Below are positions 12,432-24,215 of a stretch of 64,000 nt of DNA, one piece after another. Position 1 is the first letter of the stretch; every line of letters begins with the position of its first letter. Position numbers and translations under genes: made by a program. The notes beneath the pieces are model-generated. The model saw only the letters and a program-made list of their open reading frames with translations. It was not told the origin of the DNA and did no database searches. The stretch comes from Prinsepia uniflora (Eukaryota > Streptophyta > Magnoliopsida > Rosales > Rosaceae): assembly GCA_032719365.1 (NCBI GenBank), contig CM064865.1:39544065-39608064 (forward strand), written 5' to 3'.

Positions 12432-13003
12432 GGGCGCACTTGTTATCCAGCAAAATGATTGACTTGTGATTTATTGATGTTTTCTGATGTCTCGGTTGAG
12501 TTGGGCAGTGACCCGGTATATGGTTGTTGGTTTTGGATCATGTTGTGCATTTGGTTGATTTGTGGTTTTGGGCTGAGGCCCGGTGTCTATGATTGCGGGC
12601 TAAGACCCGATGGTTGAGAAAGCAAAAAATGATTTTGAGATTCATACGAGTTTTCCTTATGTTGGAATTTAATACACAGTTTTTCTTATGTGGAAAATGT
12701 TAACCGATTGCGAAATGATTTTTGTATGCATGCATTGGTTTTTACGCGGAGGGTAAAAACGTTTGTTGTAACTGTTTTGCTAAACTGATTTATTTTTGTC
12801 CACTCACACCTTTTGGTTTTACTGACCCTCCAGGTCGTTGCACGTTGTTCGAGGCTGTATGAGGGGCGGAGTCACGAGTAAGTTCGTGTGGCTATCCCTG
12901 GTTTGGCAAGTACTGAGGGTAACTTGGGATTTTCAGTCATCTTGCCAGACGGGATCAGGACCGGGCACGGTTATCGATGCCCCTTTCGGGGGCGGTCCTA
13001 ACA

Positions 13004-15140
13004 GCCATGAACCTGGAAATCCATGTAGGGTCCCTAGCCCGAAATCATAACCATAAAGTAACTGGGTCTCATGCCCAAACATATGACATCAGCTGGGCAC
13101 TGTGCCCGATATCTGAGGGTCAGTCACGGCCCCGATCATAGTGATGCGTGCAGCCATTCATCAAGGACCGCCCTCAATCCTGGTATGTCGCCGTGAACGA
13201 ATCAACCGACGCGACCACCACAAGATCATGGTCCACTCATCACCGATCGATATCCTGAACCATCAGCACTCCGAAGTCGAGCCTCCATCGGCTACCTGAC
13301 AACAGATCGTGCGTCGTGACCTCTCCGGAAGGAACACATCCCAATCTGGAGACGAACGTCGTATCGTCGATCGTCGTGCACATAGCATCCGTCGCGACCA
13401 CGATTCAGACCCGTAGGTCATCCATAGCGTCATATTCCCGAGACCAAACCAAATGGGTCTCATACCCGAGTTTATCCTTTTGAAATCCAATTCCAAATCA
13501 TTTAGACCAATAAAGACATACAAACCCGTATTGGCACCGTATAGGGCCGAAACCTTGAAATACATACCAATACGTAACCACACATCCAAATCCACTCATG
13601 GCATCACAAACAAGTATTTAAAACATATAGTACACATTTATGCATACACCAATTTAGAAAACAAGGTCCACTCATAGACCGTCCGAGCTGCCGCCTCAAT
13701 TTGCGTGCCGTAGGCTCTCCCGAGCCGCTCACTGTCACCGGGACTCTCGAACCTGTCCAAATCGTAATAGAAGGTTACTAACTACCTTATTAACCTCCAA
13801 CAAAATCCCCGTAATTTTTCCGAACTTTTAACTATGTTTAAGCCGACCCTAAACCTTCCGATGCCCCGAAACATATCGAGACAGTGTCCGATGGACACGA
13901 AACCAGTCCCAAAATGTTCGTTACATCGGATAAAAGATTTTGTACGTTGAACACTTCCCCAAATTACTGTTCACGCACCCTCACGTGTCCCAAGAAGGTC
14001 CAAAACACTGTTCATCGTCACTAACCTCCATCTGAACCGGTTCACTGTTCATGACACTGTGCTGAACCGGCGTGACCGGTTCAGTGCTTTCCTCCCTCTG
14101 TTTTGGTCCGATTTCAACCCTAATTAATCCTATAATTCCTATTTCTTCGTTCCCTATCATTTCCAATCATCAAAACAACCTAAAAACACCTAAATTCCAT
14201 GGTTTAATTATGAACCAAACAGTCCATTTTTCCTAAACTGCACCCACGGCTTCACAGCCGTCCAAGGCTTCCTAAAACCTTCCTAATGACCTCCTAGCAA
14301 CCTAATGGATTCATTAAAACCATAAAAAACGACCCATAACAATAAAAATGGAAAATGGATCGAAAATGGACTAACCAATACCTCTCGGGTTCTTTGCCTC
14401 CATGCCGCCGTCCACGGCGGTTCTGGCCATCCAGGCCGTCCACCTCAGCTCCCTCAGTCTCTCTGGTCCTCCCAGCTGATCATGGGTTGATGGTTTGATG
14501 GGTTTGGGTTGCACAGATGAGAGAAAATGGTGAGATCGGGTATTTGAGTTTGAATGAGGAAAATGGTCGATGCATGAAGATATAAGGATGGCCTGTGGAT
14601 GGGTTACACTTGTCACTCATCCATAGGGCAGGAACTAAATATCTGGGCCCTACTAGAGTTCAAAAGTTAAGTCGTCTCGTAATTCGTACAATAGTGCACT
14701 TGAACTTCCATGAACCGTAACTTCGCCGTCGAACGTCCGAATTCGACGTGCCGCCTGTCTATGGATTCGTATCGTTCCGATCTACGTAATGGTCCTCGGC
14801 CCTCGGCCATCAGACATCCTGGTCAAAAATTCAACATTTGCTTCATTTTAACCATAATTACCAAAATGCCCCTAAACTTCCCAACGTCATAACTTCTTCC
14901 ACGAACGTCGGAATTGAACGTGCCACCTGTCTATGAACTCGTGACGTCCTAAACTACGTCACGGTCATCGGTCAAAGTCCATTTGACCGTCCGAACAAAA
15001 ACTCAACGTTTTACCCACGCCTAGGGGCAAAACGGTCATTTTGCATCGTTCGTCCGATTTCGCCTAACTAATCACCGATTAACCTCACTAATCTTGATTA
15101 GTCACTAATCTAATCTAGGAATTTGGGACGGGTCATTACA
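13004..15140 (-). mobile_element. Element C 3' LTR, proximal part
   Basis: It resumes the minus LTR at a point corresponding to 19576 and follows 19576-20972 closely. It ends with GACGGGTCATTACA at 15140, the reverse complement of the LTR start. It includes both U3 'gtgccrcctgtct' repeats and an inverted TGACGT pair at 14940-14963. Compared with C's 5' LTR, about 255 bp (19319-19575) are missing at the point where B sits. The frame at 13981-14166 is LTR sequence. Confidence 0.85.
14940..14963. promoter_or_regulatory. Inverted TGACGT pair in LTR U3
   Basis: CGTGACGT, spacer CCTAAACT, ACGTCACG; perfect 8-bp arms. Confidence 0.4.
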
Positions 15141-16168
15141 ACCTTCCCTCGTTAATTAATTTCGTCCTCAAGATTCCAACCGACCTAAATCCAACCGTTC
15201 TTCCCTCCTTAATTAGTTTCGTTCTCGAAACTCCAACTATCCGGATTCCACAACCACCTCGTGGAAATAATTTGATCTCGCGACACGTGTACACTCGTAC
15301 ACCAACTAACCCAAACAATACTTGTCTGCAACCAGACGTACCACTAATACTCACGTCGTATCGACTACGTTCGACCACGTCGAATAACAGTAGTCATACG
15401 TTCTGAGTTGACACCAATTGTCAAATCTACCAAATCGCTGACACAAACACTCGAAGGTTCCCTTGCTCCATCACCAATCTATCCTGACGTCTGCTCCCAC
15501 TGGGAGTCACCAAATCTCACTAACCGATCCACGTTGACACCTTCGACAAACTGTCACCACTTGACAGTCGTTAGTCGAAAATTAACGCCGTACTCACTTG
15601 TGGTTACACTAACCACCAACTTACTCAACCTGAGTATACGCATACCAACAAAGCACTCAACATATGTGTAATGGGACCCATCAGAAATACTATGACTCAA
15701 TGCACATTATCCAATGTCCAGTCCACGACCTCAACTAATCCGATGGTATCGGAACCAATCCGACTACCAACACGCTCACCAACCTACTACGGGTATAACC
15801 TATATCCATCACCAGGCACCGCAAGTCTGCCCGGTATCATACCTCGAACTACGTACAAGGTACATACATATATCCATCAACCAGACTACAACCATAACAA
15901 CAACGACAACACGACTACACGACGACCTAGGTGGTAGTCAAACACGTTTCAATAATGGAGTTCATCTGTCCAATCCAGCATTAGACAAATCGAAACTCCA
16001 ACCCAACATCCATTTCCAATTCCGAATCCGAATCCGCAATTTAGTAAGAAATCCCGAATCCAAACCCAGAAATCATATCCATCACCATGTCCAAATCCGA
16101 ATCCGAAATCATCATTCCGTAAGCTAGCATTTGGAATAACCATTCCGAACCCAAATCCATAAAAGGAA

Positions 16169-16313
16169 ATCCACTGTCAAGCTCCAGAATCAAATCCTGA
16201 ATCGTCACCCAGAATCCGATTCCAAAACCCAAATCCAGAAATCCACTTTCAAGTTCCAAAATCAAATCCTGAATCATCATCCAGAAATCTGATTCCAAAA
16301 CCCGAAATCTCGT
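16169..16313. repeat. Two-copy tandem repeat, about 72 bp
   Basis: 16169-16240 and 16241-16313 share 'atccactntcaagntcca', 'aatcaaatcctgaatc' and 'gattccaaaaccc'. The surrounding 15985-16170 is made of looser AATCCAAACCC-like units. Confidence 0.75.
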
Positions 16314-18607
16314 TCCCATCTACCGAGACGCACTATATCCGAACCTATCGGATACCTGTTCAAACGATTTACACATTTCCCTCGATTGACTTCATAGGGA
16401 AGCCAATCCCAACATACACACATATCTAAGGCTGACCAAATCCGACCTCTTCGGACACTTACTCCCCCGAGTAATATACCATACGGGATTCACTTCGAAA
16501 AGAAGTTCAGTCCCAATATACTCAAATCAAACATCCAAGTAAGTGCGATAAACTCTCCACCTATCTGGATCATCAAGATCACGATCCAGATCCATCACTA
16601 TATCAATCGACCATAGACGTCACAATCCCCGATCTTCACAACGTCCAAAGTCCTAGGCCATTTCCCACATCTAAATAGATCAGTCAACGACGAGACACGT
16701 CGAGACTATGGGTTCTCCCCAATCAATTCGTATCGATCCTTGTCATTCCACCGAGGAAAAACCAAGGATGATCGAATACAATGACATCAAAATCCATCCT
16801 ACGTGAATGCAAACAACACTCGCTGCACTCACCACGTCATGTCACCTGACATCATCTGCCACCAAGTAGAGAATGAGAAATCTCAATCACCTAACATCGA
16901 TATACTCACTCCACCTGATGATCCAAGACAAACCACGGGTCCACCAACCAATACACGATCAATGTACTGGTGGCAACCAACAACATCTACGTCATCAACA
17001 TCATCTACCATCATCAATCATGGTAGAATCTGTGAAGTCACCCAAAATGACTTCAAAATACCCATTACCAATGCGGAAAACCCGCATTCCACTCATCACC
17101 TCAATCAAAACCTTTCTCGATTCCGAAGTTCTAACCAGATTGGAAACAACATACTCGGACATCAACCATGTGTCCATCACCAATTTAACTCTATCCGTGA
17201 TCCACTCCTGAACCACAGATACCGAACATATGCCCATCTCGACGGAGTCATATCCTCGCGCCTTCCCGTCATCACAATCACCGGCACCAGCACCAGCACT
17301 AGTACCAGTACACCACTATAATCTGTCAGCATTAGCACAGAAACATCCACACTAGCATCAGCAATGACACCAGCACACCATGTGCAAAACTGACGACCAT
17401 GTACCTCTGCTTGAATAGGAGAAACTCTGCCTCTGTCGTACCCAACAACTCTGGGTACAGCCACCCTGACATCTCCTACGAGAAAAAGAAAACGTCCCCT
17501 GAACGTCCCCGTCTCATTCTGCGATCGCACTCAGCCGTAACCGAGTTGAATCCAGAATCACTGCTCGTACATATGCGTTACTCACGCACCCCGTAGCATC
17601 GTCACGACTGACAATCCCATCGTCACAATCATCACGGCAACCTGAGTCTACTCGACCTGATAAGACTTGACTACGTCAATCGATAGTAGGTTCTGCCACA
17701 ACCTCATGCAGACCTAACTACCAGGCACCTCGATATCCAGACTCTGCATCCATTGGAATCAACTGCTCGTACCAACTACTCTATATCCCACGACAGGATT
17801 CCGTCGACAAGTACCAACCCTGATAACTTGTCCAAGCAAATCTAACCAGTCGTAACTCGACTAAGCCAATGTCGTCTACCAGGTCACCCATGACCTTAGT
17901 TGTACCAACAATCCATCACAACTAAAGTAGCACGACAACCAAATAGGTCTAACCGATAAGTACAACCTCGACTGCGGAATGCAGTCCCAACACAAGATGA
18001 TACGACTAGATCGACTAACGAACCCAAATCCGAATAGTCGTCAAAGTCAAACCACTCATCAACTCACACCTCCGAACCATACAACCCAATGTAGGGTTCC
18101 ACGATCACACCTAGAGTTCCACTGAACCCAACTGCATAAGGCAGTATAATCCATAATCTGACCGTCCCCGCGGTCTTGACATCGAAAAGACGTCAACCCA
18201 ATCCTATCGTCAATCCAACTAGGATTCCTCGAATCCGACCGCTAATAAGGAGTAAATCCATTTAACTCACCAATATCCGATCATCGGATCGTCACAATCC
18301 CGAACCAGTCGTCGGAACCGATCCTATGACAACGTGAAAGATGATCCTAACTAACCGTCTCACGATCACAATCTAACGTACTAATACGTTCATCCTTCCA
18401 TAGGGACCCACACTGTCAACCCTGACAGAACTATGGCAACCCCAGTATCCCATGCAAAGCCAAGACATTCCGCGATACATTCCTACTAATTATCTTACCG
18501 ACAACCTAACTATCAGGTTGATAACGAACTGTAGCTCATTGAGATATCACATCCTCGACCTGCGTACATTCCAAGAGCTCCACGGTTGCTCGAATAGAGA
18601 CAACCCC

Positions 18608-18619
18608 GCTCTAATACCA
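18608..18619 (-). other. Primer-binding site of element C
   Basis: On the minus strand TGGTATTAGAGC, 3 nt from the LTR edge at 18623. It is the same one-base variant of the tRNA-iMet PBS as in element A. Confidence 0.85.
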
Positions 18620-18622
18620 CGT

Positions 18623-20972
18623 TGACAGGACCCATCCCAATCCCCCCGGGATTAACGTGGGATGACCCTGCTCCCGTCTGACACGAAGTGTCAGACAAGG
18701 GATAATTCTGACCTTTGCCCTCTCGGGCTATCAGAGTACGCCAGAATCCGGAGGAGGTATGTGATATCTCGGTCTCTGCTACAGTCCAACCTGAAGGGTA
18801 GTCAAAACATTAAAAGCTGTGAGTTGACAAAACCAAGAGTTTATAAAAACAGTTTATCGAAGACATTTGTACCCTTCACTAAAAAGCATGCATGCATTCG
18901 AAAACCATTTAACCAAATGGAAACCATATGTGGGACTAAGCCCAAAACCATAATCAAATCAAATATACGAGCCACTGCCCAAATCTTGTGCACACCCGTG
19001 CACACCATATATCAAGGAATCATAAAGATTCAACCATACGGGCCACTGCCCAAAACCATACGGGACTCGGCCCAAAACCTGTGTAACCACACATCACATC
19101 TCATATATCATATATACATATAAGTCACACAACCAATCCTGTCACGGTATCCAAAACTATGCGCGTGCTACCTAGGTCTCAATCCCAGTCTTCTCAAAGT
19201 CAAGGTCAATGTCCGCAGATCACTGATCCTACCCGAGGTTATAGTAACCATAGCCTTCCTTAGAGTAAGGAACCCAACTAGGGGGTGACTCCACTCAGTC
19301 GGTGCTCCGTGACTACTCCGAGGTCCACCCAGGCCAACGACCCTCCCCGGAGGAGATAATAGAACAAGTAAAGAAAGGTAAATGAACATATATATACATA
19401 ACATAAACATTCATGCCTGGTTTCCCTGAACCTTCATGATCCATAAAATCCATTCCATGCTTGGTTCCCATAAACTGTCATCTACCACAATGACCTGACA
19501 AAGGTTCATGCTGGTTCCCATAAACCGTCATGTACCACAATGACCTGACAAAGGTTCATACCGGTTCCCATAAACCGTCATGAACTCGGAAATCCATGTA
19601 GGGTCCCTGACCCGAAATCATAACCATAAAGTAACTGGGTCTCATGCCCAAACATATGACATCAGCTGGGCACTGTGCCCGATATCTGAGGGTCAGTCAC
19701 GACTCCGATCATAGTGATGCGTGCAACCGTCCATCCAGGACCGCCCTCAATCCTGGTATGTCGCCGTGAACGAATCAACCGACGCGACCGCCATAAGATC
19801 ATGGTGCACTCATTACCGATCGATATCCTGAACCGCCAGCACTCCGAAGTCGAACCTCCATCAACTACCTGACAACAGATCGTGCATCGTGACCTCTCCG
19901 GAAGGAACACATCCCAATCCGGAGGTGAGCGTCGTATCGTCGATCGCCGTGCACATAGCATCGTCGCGACCATGATTCAGACCTGTTGGTCATCCATAGC
20001 GTCATATGCCCGAGACCAAACCAAATGGGTCTCATACCCGAGTTTATCCGTTTGAAATTTAATTCCAAATCATTTAGACCAATAAAGACATACAAACCCG
20101 TATTGGCACCATACAGCGCCGAAACCTCGAAATACGTGTCAATACGTAACCACACATCCAAATCCACTCATGGCATCACAAACAAGTATTTAAAACATAT
20201 AATAAACATTTATGCATGCACCAATTTAGAAAACAAGGTCCACTCACAGACGGACCAAGCTGCCGCCTCGATTTGCGTGTCGTAGGCTCTCCCGAGCAGA
20301 TCACTGTCACCGGGACTCTCGAACCTATCCAAATCGTAATAGAAGGTTACTAACTACCTTATTAAGCTCCTACAAAAGCCCCGTAACTTTTTCAAACTTT
20401 TAACTATTTTTAACCCGACCCTAAACCTTCTGATCCCCGAAACATATCGAGACGGTGTCCGATTGACACGAAACCAGTCGCAAAATGTTCGTTACATCGA
20501 ATAAAAGATTTCGTATGCTGAACACTTCCCCAAATTATTGTTCACGCGCCCTCACGTGCCCCAAGAAGGTCCAAAACACTGTTCATCATCACTAACCTCC
20601 AGCTGAACCGGTTCACTGTTCACGACACTGTGCTGAACCAGCGTGACCGGTTCAGTGCTTTCCTCCCCCTGTTTTGGTCCGATTTCAACCCTAATTAATC
20701 CTATAATTCCTATTTCTTCATTCCCTATCATTTCCAATCATCAAAATAACCTAAAAACACCTAAATTCCATGGTTTAATTATGAACCAAATGGTCCATTT
20801 TTCCTAAACTGCACCCACGGCGCTTCACAGCCGGCCAAGGCTTCCTAAAACCTTCCTAATGACCTCCTAGCAACCTAATGGATTCATTAAAACCATCAAA
20901 AACGACCCATAACAATAAAAATGGAAAATGGATCGAAAATGGGCTAACCGATACCTCTCGGGTTCTTTGCCT
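18623..20972 (-). mobile_element. Element C 5' LTR, truncated
   Basis: It starts TGACAGGACCC beside the PBS and matches C's 3' LTR up to 'ctctcgggttctttgcctcc' (20953-20972; compare 14383-14402). The remaining LTR start, including U3, is missing, and a Cassandra LTR follows without a recognisable TSD. That points to a deletion. The conserved inverted pair is present: a GTGAGT-type motif near 18815 with GCATGCATGC near 18890, and ATGCATGCACC with GTCCACTCACAG near 20210-20250. Confidence 0.8.
19461..19600. repeat. 50-bp direct repeats with GGTTCCCATAAACC hairpins
   Basis: Units start at 19461, 19511 and 19561. Each has GGTTCCCATAAAC(C/T)GTCAT followed by 'accacaatgacctgacaaaggttcat'. The GGTT/AACC arms form a short hairpin. 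The same units appear at 22320-22555 and in fewer copies near 39250-39400. Confidence 0.8.
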
Positions 20973-21442
20973 CCCGAACATCCTTGGTCAGGACCCGACT
21001 CATCTAGCACAATATTGTCCACTTTGGGCCTTCTTGCCCTTGTCCTCACGGTTTTGTTTTCGGGAGCTCACGGTGGAACTTCCCAGGGGGTCACCCATCA
21101 TGGAATTGCACCAACCTCAACTTGCTTAACATTGGAGTTCCAACCAAACCCAAAGCCACTGAGCTCCCAAAAGGCCTCGTTTAGATCAGAGTTGCGCAGC
21201 AGCCCACTCTATTTAACACGATATTGCCCGAGACTGGGCGACCAACGCCACACCCACTGGGTTTTGACCCCAAGACCTCACGCTTGGCAGGGCGCACTTT
21301 TGCCAACAAGGCCAAGGGAGGCTTTGTGCTAGATAGGTGCGTGCCTACGCCTTTAAGGCACACCACCATTCCCCTCCCAGACCATTCCCCCTGGTAGAAA
21401 TGTGGGATTGTTCACCGTTCCATCCAGGACACGGGTATTACA
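20973..21442 (-). mobile_element. Cassandra TRIM LTR with 5S-rRNA-like domain
   Basis: On the minus strand it begins TGTAATACCCGTGTCCTGG and ends near GTCCTGACCAAGGATG, slightly short of the terminus seen at 28108. Inside, 21130 to 21070 (minus) reads TTAAGC, then GATGGGTGACC, then TGGGAAGT. These are the A- and C-box signatures of plant 5S rRNA. The published Cassandra TRIMs carry such a pol III domain in their LTRs. About 147 extra bases at 21181-21327 are absent from the two LTRs at 28108 and 51484. No PBS or second LTR is adjacent, so this is a solo or truncated copy. Its left edge abuts a broken LTR of element C. Confidence 0.8.
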
Positions 21443-22319
21443 TAAAATAATGCAACACAAAAGTATCTACATGAAGAATGGTGTGAATACATAAGAGAAA
21501 AATTATTAGAACCTGCACAAGATGACAGGACCCATCTCAATCTCCCCGGGATTAGTGCGGGATGACCCTGCTTCCGTCTGACATGAAGTGTCAGACAAGG
21601 GATATTTCCGCCCTTTTGCCCTCCCGGGCTATCAGAGTACGCTAGGATCCGGAGGAGGTATGTTATATCTCGGTCTCTGCTACAGTCCACATCCGATGTC
21701 AACCTGAAGGGCAGTCAAAACATTAAAAACTGTGAGTGGACAAAACAAAAGTTTATAAAAACATTTCATAAGACATTTGTACCCTCCACTAAAAAGCATG
21801 CATGCATTCGAAAACCATTTATCCAAAACAAACCATATGTGGGACTAAGCCCAAAGCAGATATAAACCAAGGTCGAAAGGACCACAATGAAAACGACCAT
21901 TCGGGCCACTGCCCAAATCCATAAGGGACTCGGCCCCAAACCATAAAGAAACCAATTACACGAGCCACGGCTCAAATCCTGTGCACACCACATATCATAT
22001 ATTATATATATCACATACATATATAAGCCACACAACCAATCCTGTCACAGTATCCAAAGCTACGCGCATGCTACCCGGGTCTCAATCCGAGTCTTCTCAA
22101 AGTCAAGGTCAATGTCCGCAGACCACTGATCCTACTCGAGGTAATAGTAACCATAGCCTTCCTGAGAGTAAGGAACCCAACTGGGGGGTGACTCCACTCA
22201 GTCGGTGCTCCGTGACTACTCCGGGGTCCACCCAGGCCAACGACCCTCCCCGGAGGAGATAGTAGAACATGTAAAGGAAGGTAGATGAACATATATATAC
22301 ATAGCATAAACATTCATGA

Positions 22320-22555
22320 CCGGTTCCCCTGAACCGTCATGATCCATAATATCCATAATCAGGTAACATGCCAGTTCCCATAAACCGTCATGTACCGTAA
22401 TAACATAACCGAGGTAACATGCCGGTTCCCATAAACCGTCATGTACCGTAATAACCAACAAGGGTTCATGCCGGTTCCCATAAACCGTCATGAACCATGA
22501 TACCATAACAAGGGTTCATGCCGGTTCCCATAAACTGTCATGAACCTGGGAATCC
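22320..22555. repeat. Five-unit array of about 50 bp with GGTTCCCATAAACC core
   Basis: Cores lie near 22321 (variant), 22371, 22422, 22471 and 22521. Each holds a GGTT/AACC hairpin followed by 'gtcatg'. Confidence 0.85.
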
Positions 22556-24191
22556 ATTTAAGGTTCCCTGACATGAAATCAAAACCGTAAAGTGAGTGGG
22601 TCTCGTACCCGAACATAGGACATCAACTGGGCACCGTGCCCGGAATCTGAGGTCATATGCCCGAGACAAAACCAAATGGGTCTCATACCCGAGTTTATCC
22701 TTTTATAAATCCAAAACCATTTCATTAAAACCAATAAAGAAATACAGACCCGTATAAGCACCGTATAAGGCCGAAACCTCGAAATACGTGCTTATACGAA
22801 TCACATACAAATGCACCCATGGCATTACAAACAAGCATTTAAAACATATAATAAACATTTATGCATGCACCAATTTAGAAAACAAGGTCCACTCACAGAC
22901 CGTCCGAAGCCGCGCCTCGATACGCGTGCCATACGGTTCCCCGAGCCGATCACCGTCACCGGGACTTCCAAACCTGTCCAAATTAATTTAGAGGGTTACT
23001 AACTACTTAATTAACCTCCCACCAAAGCCCCGTAATTTTTCCGTATTTTTAGCTATTTTTAATCCCGAACCTAAACCTTTCGATGCCCCGAAACATATCG
23101 AAACGGTGTCCGATCGACACGAAACCAGTCCCAAAATGTTCGTTACATCGAATAGATGATTTCGTATGCTGGAACCATCCCCAAATACCCCGTCACGCGC
23201 CGTCACGCGCCTATGGAATGCACTGCGCGTGGGCCTCACGCGCCACCGCACAGTGCCTTCTTCAACCTGCCGCGAACCGGCCGGTCCGGTTTTTCCTGCT
23301 AATCCGGTCCGCCTTGACCGGCGTGACCGGTCCAAGGCCCTCCCATCTTCATTTCTCGTCTGTTTGGTCCCATTTTAATCCCTAAATTCCTATTTTCTCA
23401 TTTCCTATCTAACCAAATTAATTAAACCATCTAAAACCAACTAAAACCCATGAACCCATTTTGAACCATACAGTTCAAACTTCCCCGATCAAGCTCCACG
23501 GCGTCCCAGCCGTCAACCGCCACCAAAACCCCTCTAAGAACTCCCTAGCAACCTATTTAACTCAAACCAATCGTCCAAATCGACCCATAACAACTAATAT
23601 TGAAAATGGAGAAAATCGGGAAAAACCGATTACCTCGATCTCCTCCTCCTCCGCCGTCCACGGCGGTGCATCCTGGGCCAGCCACCAGCGTCCACCGGTC
23701 CATCCTCACACTCTGGTCTCCCCTATACGATCATTGGGAAGGGTTGAATGGGTTTGGGTGAGAAATGGGATCGGGTTTGGTTGGAGGAAAAATGGAAAAT
23801 GGATGCACGGTTATATGGATGGATGCATGTATATGGAATGGTAGCCAGTGGATGGGTGACACTTGTCACTCATCCATTGGTTTCTGAAAAGTAACTGGCC
23901 CTACTAAAGACAAACGGTCCTCGTAAAACGTGTAATTGTGAATAGTAACTAGGAACTTCCGTGAACCGTAACTTCACCGTCGAACATCCGAATTCGACGT
24001 GCCGCCTGTCTACGAATTCGTATCGTCCTTATCTACGTAATGGTCATCGGCCCTCGGTCATCGGACCTCCCGATCAAAAAGTCAACTTTTGACCTCCTAT
24101 TCACCCAAATTACCAAAATGACCCTAAACTTCTGAACGTCATAACTTCCTCCTCGAATGTCGGAATTGAACGTGCCACCTGTCTATGAACT

Positions 24192-24215
24192 CGTGACGTC
24201 ACAAACTACGTCACG
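24192..24215. promoter_or_regulatory. Inverted TGACGT pair in LTR U3
   Basis: CGTGACGT, spacer CACAAACT, ACGTCACG. The left arm extends to the full palindrome TGACGTCA. Confidence 0.45.

Larger units (their letters stand above)
9431..13003 (+). mobile_element. Element B 3' LTR (3573 bp)
   Basis: It begins TGTAACGACCCG after the PPT and ends GGCGGTCCTAACA at 13003, after 'gaccgggcacggttatcgatg', the U5 type also seen at 31945-32005. The U3 has two copies of the 'gacaggyggcac' repeat. GTGAGTGGAC and ATGCATGCAT at 11349-11384 are mirrored by ATGCATGCAT at 12726-12735 and GTCCACTCAC at 12798-12807. Five GAGTTTAAAGACTC units lie at 12251-12431. After 13003 the minus-strand LTR C resumes, so B sits inside C's 3' LTR. 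The terminal TAACA deviates from the usual TGTCA. Confidence 0.85.
15141..18622 (-). mobile_element. Element C internal region (3.48 kb), non-coding
   Basis: It is bounded by a PPT on the minus strand at 15141-15150 (reads GAGGGAAGGT) and a PBS at 18608-18619. This is the only internal region here with both ends and no nested insertion, so it shows the family's internal length of about 3.5 kb. I find no gag, protease, RT or integrase motif in any frame. The longest frame (16803-17321, plus strand) is antisense to the element and low in complexity. Many phrases recur in A, B and D, which fits a conserved non-coding LARD body. Confidence 0.75.

Noticed and set aside
16803..17321. 172-codon open frame, the longest in the window
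   Set aside because: It is antisense to element C, low in complexity (Thr/Ser/Asn/His-rich, ending in a TSTSTS run), and built of phrases repeated elsewhere in the internal region. It has no domain.
21070..21130. 5S rRNA gene
   Set aside because: Only the A- and C-box-like parts match, inside a Cassandra LTR. The full 120-nt 5S sequence is not present.
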